33,580 bases of DNA from Lachnospiraceae bacterium (GTDB taxonomy: Bacteria > Bacillota > Clostridia > Lachnospirales > Lachnospiraceae): the NCBI GenBank assembly GCA_017617395.1, contig JAFZWG010000046.1, positions 1 through 33,580 of the forward strand. Direction: 5' to 3'. Each line of letters begins with the position of its first letter. Positions within the stretch are counted from its first letter, which is position 1. A model generated the notes under the pieces. That model did no database searches, was not told the origin of the DNA, and was given only the letters and a program-made list of their open reading frames with translations. This document shows, in pieces, positions 22,076 through 29,932 of the stretch. Position numbers and translations under genes: made by a program.

Positions 22076-24442
22076 GGTGTTCTCCTTTCCCTGCGCCGCC
22101 TCCGCGGCCATCGTTGCGACCTCTGTTTCCGCGGTCGCCGTTACAACCTCAGCCCCTGTGGCCACCGTTACAACCTCCGCCTCATGCACCTCCGCGACGA
22201 CTCCGTCCGTCTGCGGGTACTTCCAGCGGTTTAACCGAAGCGCATTCATCACGACGATAAAGCTCGAGACGCTCATCGCCGCCGCGCCGAACATCGGATT
22301 TAACTCCCATCCGAACAATTTGACAAATGCACCCGCAGCCAGCGGGATTCCGAACAGATTGTAGACAAGCGCCCACGCCAGATTCTGCCGGATGATCCGC
22401 AGCGTGCTCCGGCTCACATCAATCGCCGCGCACACATCCGCGAGGCACCGGTTCATCACGACGACGTCTGCCGCATCGATGGCGACCTCGGTTCCCGCGC
22501 CGATCGCGATACCGATGTCCGCCGCGGTCAATGCCGGGGCATCGTTGATGCCGTCACCGACCATCGCCACAAGCTTGTCGCTGCTGCCCTGAAGGTCACG
22601 GATCACCTGCTGCTTGCCGTCCGGAAGCACCTCCGCGCGGATCTCGTCGATGCCGACCCTCTGCCCGATCACCTTCGCCGTCGCAGCCCGGTCACCGGTC
22701 AGCATGACGGTGCGTACGTTCATTTTCCGAAGAAGAGCTACGGCCGCGGTGCTGTCCTCACGGAGCGTGTCCGCCACAGCGATCATGCCGAGGTACCGCC
22801 CGTCATACGCAAAGAACAACGGCGTCATTCCTTCGCCGGCCGCAACAGCTGCTGCCTCCGTCGCACTCGCGGGGATCAGGTCCGACAAAAGCTCGCGCTT
22901 GCCGCCCGCAAACGACTTGCCTTTGTAGGTTCCCTCCACGCCGCTTCCGGAGAGTGCGCGGAACACCTCCGGCCGCTCGACCTGCCCGGGTGCCGCAACC
23001 AGGATTGCCTTCGCAAGCGGATGCTCGCTGCCGCTCTCCATAACCGCTGCAAGTGTAAGCAGCTCGTCCTTCGTCACACCCTCGGCCGGCACTGCGTCCG
23101 TCACCTTCGGCATGCCCTCGGTGATCGTTCCGGTCTTGTCCAGCGCGACCCTTCCGACGCGCCCGCAATTCTCGAGCGCGACCGCATTTTTAAAGAGAAT
23201 GCCGTGCTTTGCACTGACGCCGCTGCCGACCATGATGGCCACCGGCGTCGCCAGTCCGAGTGCGCACGGACAGCTGATTACAAGTACCGAAACGCCGCGC
23301 GCCAGCGCATAGCCGAAGGTCTGTCCGACCAAAAGCCACACAGCCGCGGCAAAGACCGCGATCACGATCACAATCGGCACAAACACGCCCGCAATGCGGT
23401 CCGCCGTGTTGGCGATCGGCGCCTTCGTCGCCGAGGCATCGGTCACCATGCGGATGATCTTCGAGAGCGTATTGTCCTCCCCGACCGCAGTCGCCCGACA
23501 CCGGAGATTGCCCGATTGATTCATCGTCGCCGTCGCAACCGCATCGCCCGCCTTCTTGTCGACGGGGATGCTCTCGCCGGTCAGCGCGGACTCATCGACC
23601 GCACTCTCGCCCTCGACGACCTCGCCGTCCGCAGGAAAGGCATCTCCCGGCCGCACCTCAAAGATATCGCCGACCTTCACTTCCGATACCGACACGGTCA
23701 CGATCTCGCCGTCCCTCACAAGCCGCGCCTGCTTCGGCGCCAGGTTGTAAAGGCTTCGAAGCGCATCGGTCGTGCGGCCCTTCGAGTATGCCTCCAATGT
23801 CTTTCCGACCGTGATGAGTGCTAATATCATCGCCGCGGAATCAAAATACAGATTCGACAGCAGCTCCATAGCCCTCGCCGCATCGCCCGCGGATGTCGCC
23901 CGCAGGATGCCGATCAGTCCTGCCACGCTGTAGAGATACGAGGCTCCCGAGCCCATCGCCACGAGTGTGTCCATGTTCGGCGCGCCGTGCAGCACGCCCT
24001 TAAGCCCGTTTCGGAAGAAGCGGTTGTGGATCACCAAAACGATCAGCGACAGCACCGCCTGCGTGATGGCGTTGACCGCCGGTTTACGCAGGAAATCCGG
24101 CATGGGAAGGCCGAACATTTTCCCCATGGAGAGGTACATCAATACAATAACAAAACCGACCGAGAGAAACAGATTCCTCCGCAGTCGGTAAAATTCCGTG
24201 TTCGCAAACAGACTTTCTCCCGCCGCGGGCGCATCGCTCCCGCTCTTCTCCTGCCGTCCGATGCCGTAGCCCGCATCGGTCACAGCGCGGAAGATGTCTG
24301 CTTCGGCGCCGCCCTCGACGCCGAGTTGTCCCGTTAAGAGATTGACCGCGCACGAAGTCACACCGGGAACGCCGGAGACCGCCCGTTCCACGCGTGCGCT
24401 GCACGCCGCACAACTCATTCCCGTGACTTTATATGTCTTCAT
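21872..24442 (-). CDS. copA: Copper-translocating P-type ATPase with C-terminal CopZ domain
   Basis: An 856-aa P1B-type ATPase exporting Cu(I) across the cytoplasmic membrane. In order: N-terminal metal-binding domain with C11 and C14 (MSCAAC); eight predicted membrane helices; TGE at 288-290; CPC at 391-393 (the Cu(I) site); D435 of DKTGT (phosphorylated); HP in SEHPLA; GDGIND at 629-634; a linker at about 748-788 rich in Ala, Val, Thr and Glu; and a second metal-binding domain with C802 and C805 (MMCEHC). The ATG at 24442 overlaps the GNAT stop by 14 bp. The longer upstream frame is read-through of the GNAT gene. The last 67 codons can also be translated alone. Confidence 0.93.
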   Translation of the reverse strand: MKTYKVTGMSCAACSARVERAVSGVPGVTSCAVNLLTGQLGVEGGAEADIFRAVTDAGYGIGRQEKSGSDAPAAGESLFANTEFYRLRRNLFLSVGFVIVLMYLSMGKMFGLPMPDFLRKPAVNAITQAVLSLIVLVIHNRFFRNGLKGVLHGAPNMDTLVAMGSGASYLYSVAGLIGILRATSAGDAARAMELLSNLYFDSAAMILALITVGKTLEAYSKGRTTDALRSLYNLAPKQARLVRDGEIVTVSVSEVKVGDIFEVRPGDAFPADGEVVEGESAVDESALTGESIPVDKKAGDAVATATMNQSGNLRCRATAVGEDNTLSKIIRMVTDASATKAPIANTADRIAGVFVPIVIVIAVFAAAVWLLVGQTFGYALARGVSVLVISCPCALGLATPVAIMVGSGVSAKHGILFKNAVALENCGRVGRVALDKTGTITEGMPKVTDAVPAEGVTKDELLTLAAVMESGSEHPLAKAILVAAPGQVERPEVFRALSGSGVEGTYKGKSFAGGKRELLSDLIPASATEAAAVAAGEGMTPLFFAYDGRYLGMIAVADTLREDSTAAVALLRKMNVRTVMLTGDRAATAKVIGQRVGIDEIRAEVLPDGKQQVIRDLQGSSDKLVAMVGDGINDAPALTAADIGIAIGAGTEVAIDAADVVVMNRCLADVCAAIDVSRSTLRIIRQNLAWALVYNLFGIPLAAGAFVKLFGWELNPMFGAAAMSVSSFIVVMNALRLNRWKYPQTDGVVAEVHEAEVVTVATGAEVVTATAETEVATMAAEAAQGKENTMSEILLHVEGMMCEHCQARVKKCLEELPGVSGAEVSHKEGTALVTTDGSVSAETLKAAVEAQGYKVV

Positions 24443-25430
24443 CCTCGTTCTCCCTTCGGTCCGCTTTGCCGTGGTAGTGCATCTCCAGTAACTCATAGGC
24501 AACCGAGTAGTCCAGCTTGCGGTACAGCCGGATTGCCGGCAGATTGTCACCGTATACGGTAAGCCTTGCACAACGCGCCTCGGCGTCATACAGCTTGCCG
24601 AATACATATTTAAGAAGCCGCGTCGTGATTCCCTTGCGGCGGTAATCCGGGTCGCAGAATATATTTTCCGTCGCGTACACGCCGTCGGCCACCGGCCACG
24701 TGGACGCGGCCGCAACCAGCCGGTCATCCGCAATCGCCACCCACACGTGCGCGTTCGGATTCTTCAGACGGAAGCGCATCTCGTTCTCGCTGTCGGGCTC
24801 ACCGAAGCTGCGGGCATTTGCCGCAAAATACTGCCTCCACTCGCTCTCACTGTCGTAAAATTCGCGAAGCTCGATGTCCGTCTCTGCCTTCGCCGCGAGG
24901 TCCGCATCGTCCGCCAACAGCGGCTCGTACGCCGGCCCGCGATTCTCCTCCGCAAGCACCTCCGCGGTCTCGTCCTCGAGCCATTCGTCGGTCTCGTCGA
25001 TGTCCCTGGCCATAACGGTCATCACGCTGCCCACGCGGAAGCCCTCGTCGAAGAGAAGCTCCGTGTACGCGGTGTCCTCCGACTTGACCCACACGCGCAT
25101 CACCGGCTTGCGGCCGTCCGTTTGGCGCAGCCGGTCAAAGCGGTACTGCAGCTCCTCCAGAAGAAGGATCGACGCCTCCGCCTCCTCATCGGTTCCGGGA
25201 AGGACCGCAAATTCCGCGCGCAGGTACCGCACCGCCTCATCGCCCGCATCGACCCGGTAAGGATTGGCCTCCGCCAAAAAGCCCGCACCGATGAAGACGC
25301 CGTCGCTTAAGGCGACGCACGCCGTCTCCCGGACGACATCCGGGTGCATTCGAAGCTCCCGCGCCATCTCCGGCTGTAACTTTTCCAGATCGCTTTGATA
25401 CCGTTCTCTGTAGTTGACGATGGTTACCAT
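24429..25430 (-). CDS. Tandem GNAT-family acetyltransferase
   Basis: A 333-aa protein with two GNAT-like halves, similar in layout to mycothiol synthase-type enzymes. The C-terminal half (about 195-320) has the acetyl-CoA loop CDPDYRRKGITTRLLKYVF and the terminal AIRLYRKLDY. The N-terminal half (1-145) is more diverged (SDGVFIGAGFL ... AYTELLFDEGFRVGSV) and may only bind substrate. A very acidic linker lies at about 145-190. The substrate is unknown. The RBS GGAGGGAAAGGAG is strong. It lies 21 bp after the TM1266-type gene and overlaps copA. Confidence 0.82.
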   Translation of the reverse strand: MVTIVNYRERYQSDLEKLQPEMARELRMHPDVVRETACVALSDGVFIGAGFLAEANPYRVDAGDEAVRYLRAEFAVLPGTDEEAEASILLLEELQYRFDRLRQTDGRKPVMRVWVKSEDTAYTELLFDEGFRVGSVMTVMARDIDETDEWLEDETAEVLAEENRGPAYEPLLADDADLAAKAETDIELREFYDSESEWRQYFAANARSFGEPDSENEMRFRLKNPNAHVWVAIADDRLVAAASTWPVADGVYATENIFCDPDYRRKGITTRLLKYVFGKLYDAEARCARLTVYGDNLPAIRLYRKLDYSVAYELLEMHYHGKADRRENEDEDI

Positions 25431-25451
25431 ACCGCGCTCCTTTCCCTCCGA

Positions 25452-25727
25452 TCACTCCTTCGGAGGCTCGCCCGCCTGATGTACCACATTGGAAAATGCT
25501 GTCTTTCCGGTTACGCCCGGCAGCCTCCCGATCTTGCCCGAGAGTGCCGAGATGATGTCCTGCGGCGCATCCACGGCGACGCAGATGATGTTCACGCCGC
25601 ATGCGCGATACGGCAGGCCCATGCGACCGATGATATACTCCCCGTACTCATGCAGGATCGCGTTTAACCGCTCCGCCGAGTCCGTCTGTTCCACGATGAT
25701 ACTGATGACCGCAACGCGATTGTCCAT
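25452..25727 (-). CDS. TM1266-type iron-only hydrogenase system regulator
   Basis: A 91-aa ACT-like/NikR C-domain-like protein. The segments MDNRVAVISIIVEQTDSAERLN, HEYGEYIIGRMGLPYR and VDAPQDIISALSGKIGRLPGV match the family annotated as putative regulator of the Fe-only hydrogenase system. No hydrogenase or maturase gene is nearby, and the molecular role is not proven in any organism known to me. It has no DNA-binding domain, so a ligand-sensing role is likely. The ATG at 25727 has GGAGGAAAG upstream; the longer frame runs into rarA. Confidence 0.82.
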   Translation of the reverse strand: MDNRVAVISIIVEQTDSAERLNAILHEYGEYIIGRMGLPYRACGVNIICVAVDAPQDIISALSGKIGRLPGVTGKTAFSNVVHQAGEPPKE

Positions 25728-25741
25728 GTTGCTTTCCTCCG

Positions 25742-27097
25742 TTATCCCTTCTCGGTGCTCCACTCGTCCTTGTGCGCTTCCTTCCACGCCTTGATCTCCT
25801 CAAGGCGCTTCGCAACCGCCTCCTCCGCGCCGGAATTTTTCGGCCGATAGTACTCGCGTCCCGCGAGCGACTCCGGCAGGCACGGCATCGGCGTGAGCGC
25901 TCCCTCGTAGTTGTGCGCGTAGCGGTACCCCTTGCCGTAGTCAAGGTCCGCCATCAGCTTCGTCGGCGCGTTCCGGATCCACAGCGGAACCGGCGCGGCC
26001 TGACCGCCCCGAAGGTCCGCATTGACCTCCATCGTGGCGACCTCAAGCGCGTTGGACTTCGGCGCCATCGCCAGGTACGCCGCTGCATGCGCGATGTGGA
26101 CGTTGCACTCCGGCACGCCCAGGTAATGGCACGCCTGGTAGACGTTGATCGCCACCGCAAGCGCATTCGAATCCGCGATTCCGACGTCCTCGCTCGCAAA
26201 TCGCACCATGCGCCTTGCGATGTACAGCGGGTCGTCGCCGCTGTCGAGCATCCGGAGCGCCCAGTAAATGGCCGCATCCGGGTCGGAGTTTCGCATCGAC
26301 TTGTGAAGCGCGGAGATCAGGTTGTAATGCTCCTCGCCGTTTTTATCGTACAGAAGCGACTTGCGGCTGATGCACTGCGTCACCTGCTCGTCCGTGACCG
26401 TGATGCCCGAAGCGCTGATCGTGCCGTTCAACACAGCCATCTCGAGCGTGTTGAGCGCCGTTCTCGCATCTCCGTTGGCAAATGCCGCGATCGCCCCGAT
26501 CTGGTCGTCGCTCATCGTCACGTTGTTGTTTCCGAAGCCGTCGGGCGATGTGAGCGCGTGCTTTAGCAATGTCTTTATATTCTCTTCCGTCAAGGGCTTT
26601 AAGACAAATACCTTGCAGCGGGACAAAAGAGCCCCGTTGACCTCGAAGGAAGGATTTTCCGTTGTCGCGCCGATCAGGATGATGCTGCCCTTCTCAACAT
26701 ACGGGAGGAACGCGTCCTGCTGCGCCTTGTTGAAGCGATGGATCTCGTCCACGAACAAAACGGTGCGGATCCCGCGCATGGCGGCGTCCTCGGACTGTTT
26801 CATGACGTCCTTGATCTCCTTGATGCCGCTCGTGACCGCGCTGAAGTTGATGAACTCGGACTTCGTCTGCCCCGCGATGATGCTCGCGAGCGTCGTCTTG
26901 CCGACGCCGGGCGGGCCCCAGAAGATCATCGAGGAGATCCGGTCGTTCTCAATCAACGTGCGCAGCATGCACCCCGGCCCCAGCAAATGCTCCTGCCCGA
27001 CGAACTCCTCCAGCGTCTTCGGGCGCACTCGTCCGGCCAGCGGCATGGTCCGCATCGTCGGCTCTCCCATCATGTCAAACATCGATAGCTGTTGCAT
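25742..27097 (-). CDS. rarA: Replication-associated recombination protein RarA (MgsA)
   Basis: A 451-aa AAA+ ATPase that acts at stalled replication forks and interacts with SSB and the replisome. Walker A GPPGVGKTT is at 61-69; Walker B LFVDEIH is at 114-120; sensor and Arg-finger segments TTENPSFEVNGALLSRC follow; the C-terminal part is the tetramerisation domain (YLAMAPKSNAL). Residues 3-7 read QLSMF, close to the sliding-clamp binding consensus QL(S/D)LF. The ATG at 27097 has GGAG at 8 nt; a GTG three codons earlier is less well placed. It starts 30 bp after the membrane protein gene. Confidence 0.95.
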   Translation of the reverse strand: MQQLSMFDMMGEPTMRTMPLAGRVRPKTLEEFVGQEHLLGPGCMLRTLIENDRISSMIFWGPPGVGKTTLASIIAGQTKSEFINFSAVTSGIKEIKDVMKQSEDAAMRGIRTVLFVDEIHRFNKAQQDAFLPYVEKGSIILIGATTENPSFEVNGALLSRCKVFVLKPLTEENIKTLLKHALTSPDGFGNNNVTMSDDQIGAIAAFANGDARTALNTLEMAVLNGTISASGITVTDEQVTQCISRKSLLYDKNGEEHYNLISALHKSMRNSDPDAAIYWALRMLDSGDDPLYIARRMVRFASEDVGIADSNALAVAINVYQACHYLGVPECNVHIAHAAAYLAMAPKSNALEVATMEVNADLRGGQAAPVPLWIRNAPTKLMADLDYGKGYRYAHNYEGALTPMPCLPESLAGREYYRPKNSGAEEAVAKRLEEIKAWKEAHKDEWSTEKG

Positions 27098-27127
27098 CGT
27101 TTCCACTCCGTTCCCGCATTTGACGGG

Positions 27128-28126
27128 CTACTTCTTTCCGGGCTTTTTCCCGGATGACTTTCCGTCCTTCTTACCGCCGGTCTTTTCGCCGGATGCATTT
27201 TCCCCGGATGTCTTTTCGCCGGATGCATTTGTCTCCGACGATTTTTTCTCCTGCGATTTCTTCGCTGCCGGCTTCTTCCCGCGCGGACCTTTCCGCCCGT
27301 CCTCGGAGTACACCACCTGCAGTTTCTTGCGCTTCTGGTGCAGGTTGTAGCGCCGGATGGCGAACAACACGATCCAGACGAGCAACAATCCGCCGACCGC
27401 GGCACAGATGACGTACACAGCCTTTCTGGTCAGACCGACCTGCTCGTACAGGGGCTCCTTTTTGTTCTTCGCATCCTCGTCCTTCGTTAACGACTCCGGT
27501 GCAAAGATGACCACGGCATCGATTGCTACGCCGCCCTCGTACGTCTTGTTGTCGGCAATCTTGACGTACCGGGGCTTCAGGGAAGCGGGGATGTTGGTGT
27601 ACTTATCCGCCCCCGTGAACTCCGTGTTCTTGAGCTCGAGCTCATACCATTTCGAGCCGTCCTGCGACAGCGCAACCGACATCTGGTCCGAGTTCGCACC
27701 CGTCGTAAACACGTGCAAAAATACTCCCGCCGAATCGCGGACAACCGCGTTAAAATCTAGTATTACAGATCCTCCGACCCCGAGTTTCAAAGCCCCCGCG
27801 CCGGTCTCCGCGTCATAGTCGGGCCAGCCGAGAACCATTTCCATCTCGCCCTTCGTGACTTCCTTATCGCGCCCGGTCCCCGGCAGAAACCGGAGTACAC
27901 CGCTCGCGCTAAGCGACCCCGCAAGCAGGATCTCGTTGCCGAACGCATCCGTGTGCATCGCCTCGTGCTCCTTCGCGACGCTCACGTACACCGGCCCGTA
28001 CTCCGCGGGCGGCGTCGGCGTCGCCGTCGGCTCCGGCGTCGGTGTCGAGCCCGCAAGTGCTGCGCCGCACATCAACAGCGCAAGCAATGTGCAAATCCAT
28101 GCAATTGTCGAAAGCTTCCTTCGCAC
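27128..28126 (-). CDS. Type I membrane protein with Lys-rich cytosolic tail
   Basis: A 332-aa protein of unknown family. The signal peptide is about 1-25 (CTLLALLMCGAALAG), then a Thr/Pro linker at 27-40, a beta-rich extracellular domain at 42-212 resembling a carbohydrate-binding or discoidin-like jelly roll (SVILDFNAVVRDSAGVFLHVF ... YVKIADNKTYEGGVAIDAVVIFAP), a membrane helix at 237-257, and a very basic cytosolic tail at 258-332 with repeats of SGEKT/SGENA. The start is GTG with AAAGGAG at 9 nt. It lies 15 bp after the pyroglutamyl-peptidase fusion. A surface-sensing role is possible but not shown. Confidence 0.7.
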   Translation of the reverse strand: MRRKLSTIAWICTLLALLMCGAALAGSTPTPEPTATPTPPAEYGPVYVSVAKEHEAMHTDAFGNEILLAGSLSASGVLRFLPGTGRDKEVTKGEMEMVLGWPDYDAETGAGALKLGVGGSVILDFNAVVRDSAGVFLHVFTTGANSDQMSVALSQDGSKWYELELKNTEFTGADKYTNIPASLKPRYVKIADNKTYEGGVAIDAVVIFAPESLTKDEDAKNKKEPLYEQVGLTRKAVYVICAAVGGLLLVWIVLFAIRRYNLHQKRKKLQVVYSEDGRKGPRGKKPAAKKSQEKKSSETNASGEKTSGENASGEKTGGKKDGKSSGKKPGKK

Positions 28127-28141
28127 GCGCCGGTGCTCCTT

Positions 28142-29881
28142 TCACTCCGTATAATCTTCCAGCCGGATCTCGTACGTATCCGGGTCGCAGACAATCTTTT
28201 TATTCTCCGTCAGGGCAAAGAAGAGGTAGTAATTTTCGTACTCCGCAGCATACGTCGGCAGAACGCCGATCGGGCGTCCCTTCGGGTTCGCCTTCGTCTC
28301 CTGCTCGCGAATCTTGTACGCCACGATGTTGCCGTTTTCCTCGATGCTGGTGAACAGAAGAAGGTGGATGTCGCCGTCGATCATCACGTTTTTGTTGAGC
28401 GTCTTGCCCATCGCGCGCATCGTGTCGGACATGACGAACAGATCGCCGTAGAACTCATGCGGCTTCTGCGCTTCCTTCTCGGCAGCCGCCTTCCGCAACT
28501 CCTCGCGCTCCGCGTAGCTTCTCTTGTCGCGCGAGTCCGTCTTGTGGATCAGCGTGCGCCTCTCTTCCTCCTTGATCTCCGCAAGCGTCTTCTTGCGCTC
28601 GGGGATGAACGTATCCATGTACTCCGTGAGCGTCATCTTGTCGACCGGCGTCCCGTCCGGCTCCGACGGCCGATACTTTTCCTTGACGGAAAATACACGG
28701 TAATCGTTCGTGTCAACCTTATACCGCTCCTGTGCCGGTGCAAACAGCGTCTCTCTCGGCGCCTCGCTTCCCAGATACTCGATCTTCTCGGGAACGCTCC
28801 CCGAAATCCTGCGAAGCACATCGCCGGTCTTCGTCCCGTCCGAAGCCGCGTCCGTCCGCTTCGGCGAGCCGTTGTAGTAGAGGTATGCTTCCTCCTCCGC
28901 CTTGCTCAGTTTCTCCTTCTCCGTGCGGATCTTCCGGAAATACTGTGCCGCCGCCTGCGCCGCACTCATCGTGTGCGCTCCCTCGGCCTGCGCGTTCTCC
29001 GGCGCGCTTTCCGCGGCGACCGGCGCGACGTCAGGCGCAACCTCCGGTACCGCTTCCGGCACAACCTCGGACGCTGCTTCTGCGGCGACCTCCGCTGCTG
29101 CTTCCAACACCACAACCGGTTCCGCTACCGGCTCGGTCACGGCCTCAGCCGCTTCGGCAACTGTCTCCGCTACCGCCTCAACCACAGGCTCGGCAATCGC
29201 CTCAACCGCAGTCTCAACAGCCTCCGCTGCCGGCGTCTCCGCGGGCACCTCGGCAACGTCCAAAACGCCGTCGCCGTCCGGTTCAATCACCGTGGCGATG
29301 GCAATCGAAAGCGCCTTCGCAATCTGCGAAGCGCTCATATTCGGTTCCTTTTCGGGTTCGGCGCACTGCTCCGGGAGAGCCGGTACATGAATGAATCCGC
29401 AGGGCACCGTCGGAAAATCCGCCTCGCTCGCGCGAAGTAATTGATACATCAGACAGTTGCACACAAACGTGCCGGCCGAGTGCGATACCTCCGCAGGAAT
29501 GTCGGCCGCATGAAGATTCTTTACGATCGCCTCGATCGGCAGCGTCGAACGGTACGACGGCGCTCCGCTCATATCGATGGAACGGTACAGCCACAGATTG
29601 TGGTCGTTGTCCTCGGACTCCGAGTGAGCATAGTTGCCCGCCGTGGACTCGACGCGGATGTCCGCACAGCCGGCATTTTGCCCGACGCAAATAACCGCAT
29701 CCGGCGAAATCGCACGGATCCGCTCCAAAAGCAGCTTGTCACTTCTGGTGTAGGACACCGGAAGTATCATCGTCTCGATCGTATGTCCTCCGAGCGTCTG
29801 CGGCAGCATCGCCACCGCGCTCCCGGACGAATTGACTGTCTGGCCGCCGAACGGCTCAAAACCGGTCACCAAAATCTTCAT
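28142..29881 (-). CDS. Pyroglutamyl peptidase I fused to an unknown C-terminal protein
   Basis: A 579-aa fusion. Residues 1-200 are a pyrrolidone-carboxylate peptidase that removes N-terminal pyroglutamate: VTGFEPFGG at the start, E78, catalytic C141 in SAGTFVCN and H165 in GFIHVPALPEQ. Residues about 201-303 are almost only Ala, Glu, Val and Pro. Residues 305-579 are a charged, partly coiled-coil protein of no recognised family ending in a beta-rich domain (GDIHLLLFTSIEENGNIVAYKI). The codon for M305 (28969) has GAGGGAG at 8 nt, so a separate 275-aa product is possible. The main start at 29881 has GGAGGGG. It follows the GH39 gene by 51 bp. Confidence 0.78.
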   Translation of the reverse strand: MKILVTGFEPFGGQTVNSSGSAVAMLPQTLGGHTIETMILPVSYTRSDKLLLERIRAISPDAVICVGQNAGCADIRVESTAGNYAHSESEDNDHNLWLYRSIDMSGAPSYRSTLPIEAIVKNLHAADIPAEVSHSAGTFVCNCLMYQLLRASEADFPTVPCGFIHVPALPEQCAEPEKEPNMSASQIAKALSIAIATVIEPDGDGVLDVAEVPAETPAAEAVETAVEAIAEPVVEAVAETVAEAAEAVTEPVAEPVVVLEAAAEVAAEAASEVVPEAVPEVAPDVAPVAAESAPENAQAEGAHTMSAAQAAAQYFRKIRTEKEKLSKAEEEAYLYYNGSPKRTDAASDGTKTGDVLRRISGSVPEKIEYLGSEAPRETLFAPAQERYKVDTNDYRVFSVKEKYRPSEPDGTPVDKMTLTEYMDTFIPERKKTLAEIKEEERRTLIHKTDSRDKRSYAEREELRKAAAEKEAQKPHEFYGDLFVMSDTMRAMGKTLNKNVMIDGDIHLLLFTSIEENGNIVAYKIREQETKANPKGRPIGVLPTYAAEYENYYLFFALTENKKIVCDPDTYEIRLEDYTE

Positions 29882-29932
29882 AAACCCCTCCGTAAGTAAC
29901 ACCCCTGTTATTCTCTCTCTTTCCGAACCGCC

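Noticed and set aside
24443-24733. An N-terminal extension of CopA
   Set aside because: The extra codons overlap the GNAT gene in another frame, are Arg/Thr-rich and precede a normal metal-binding domain start with its own RBS.
27780-27788. A third CCGAGTTTC copy of the RT-linked repeat
   Set aside because: It lies in coding sequence of the type I membrane protein and lacks the neighbouring CCCGCGGCT block, so it is probably chance.
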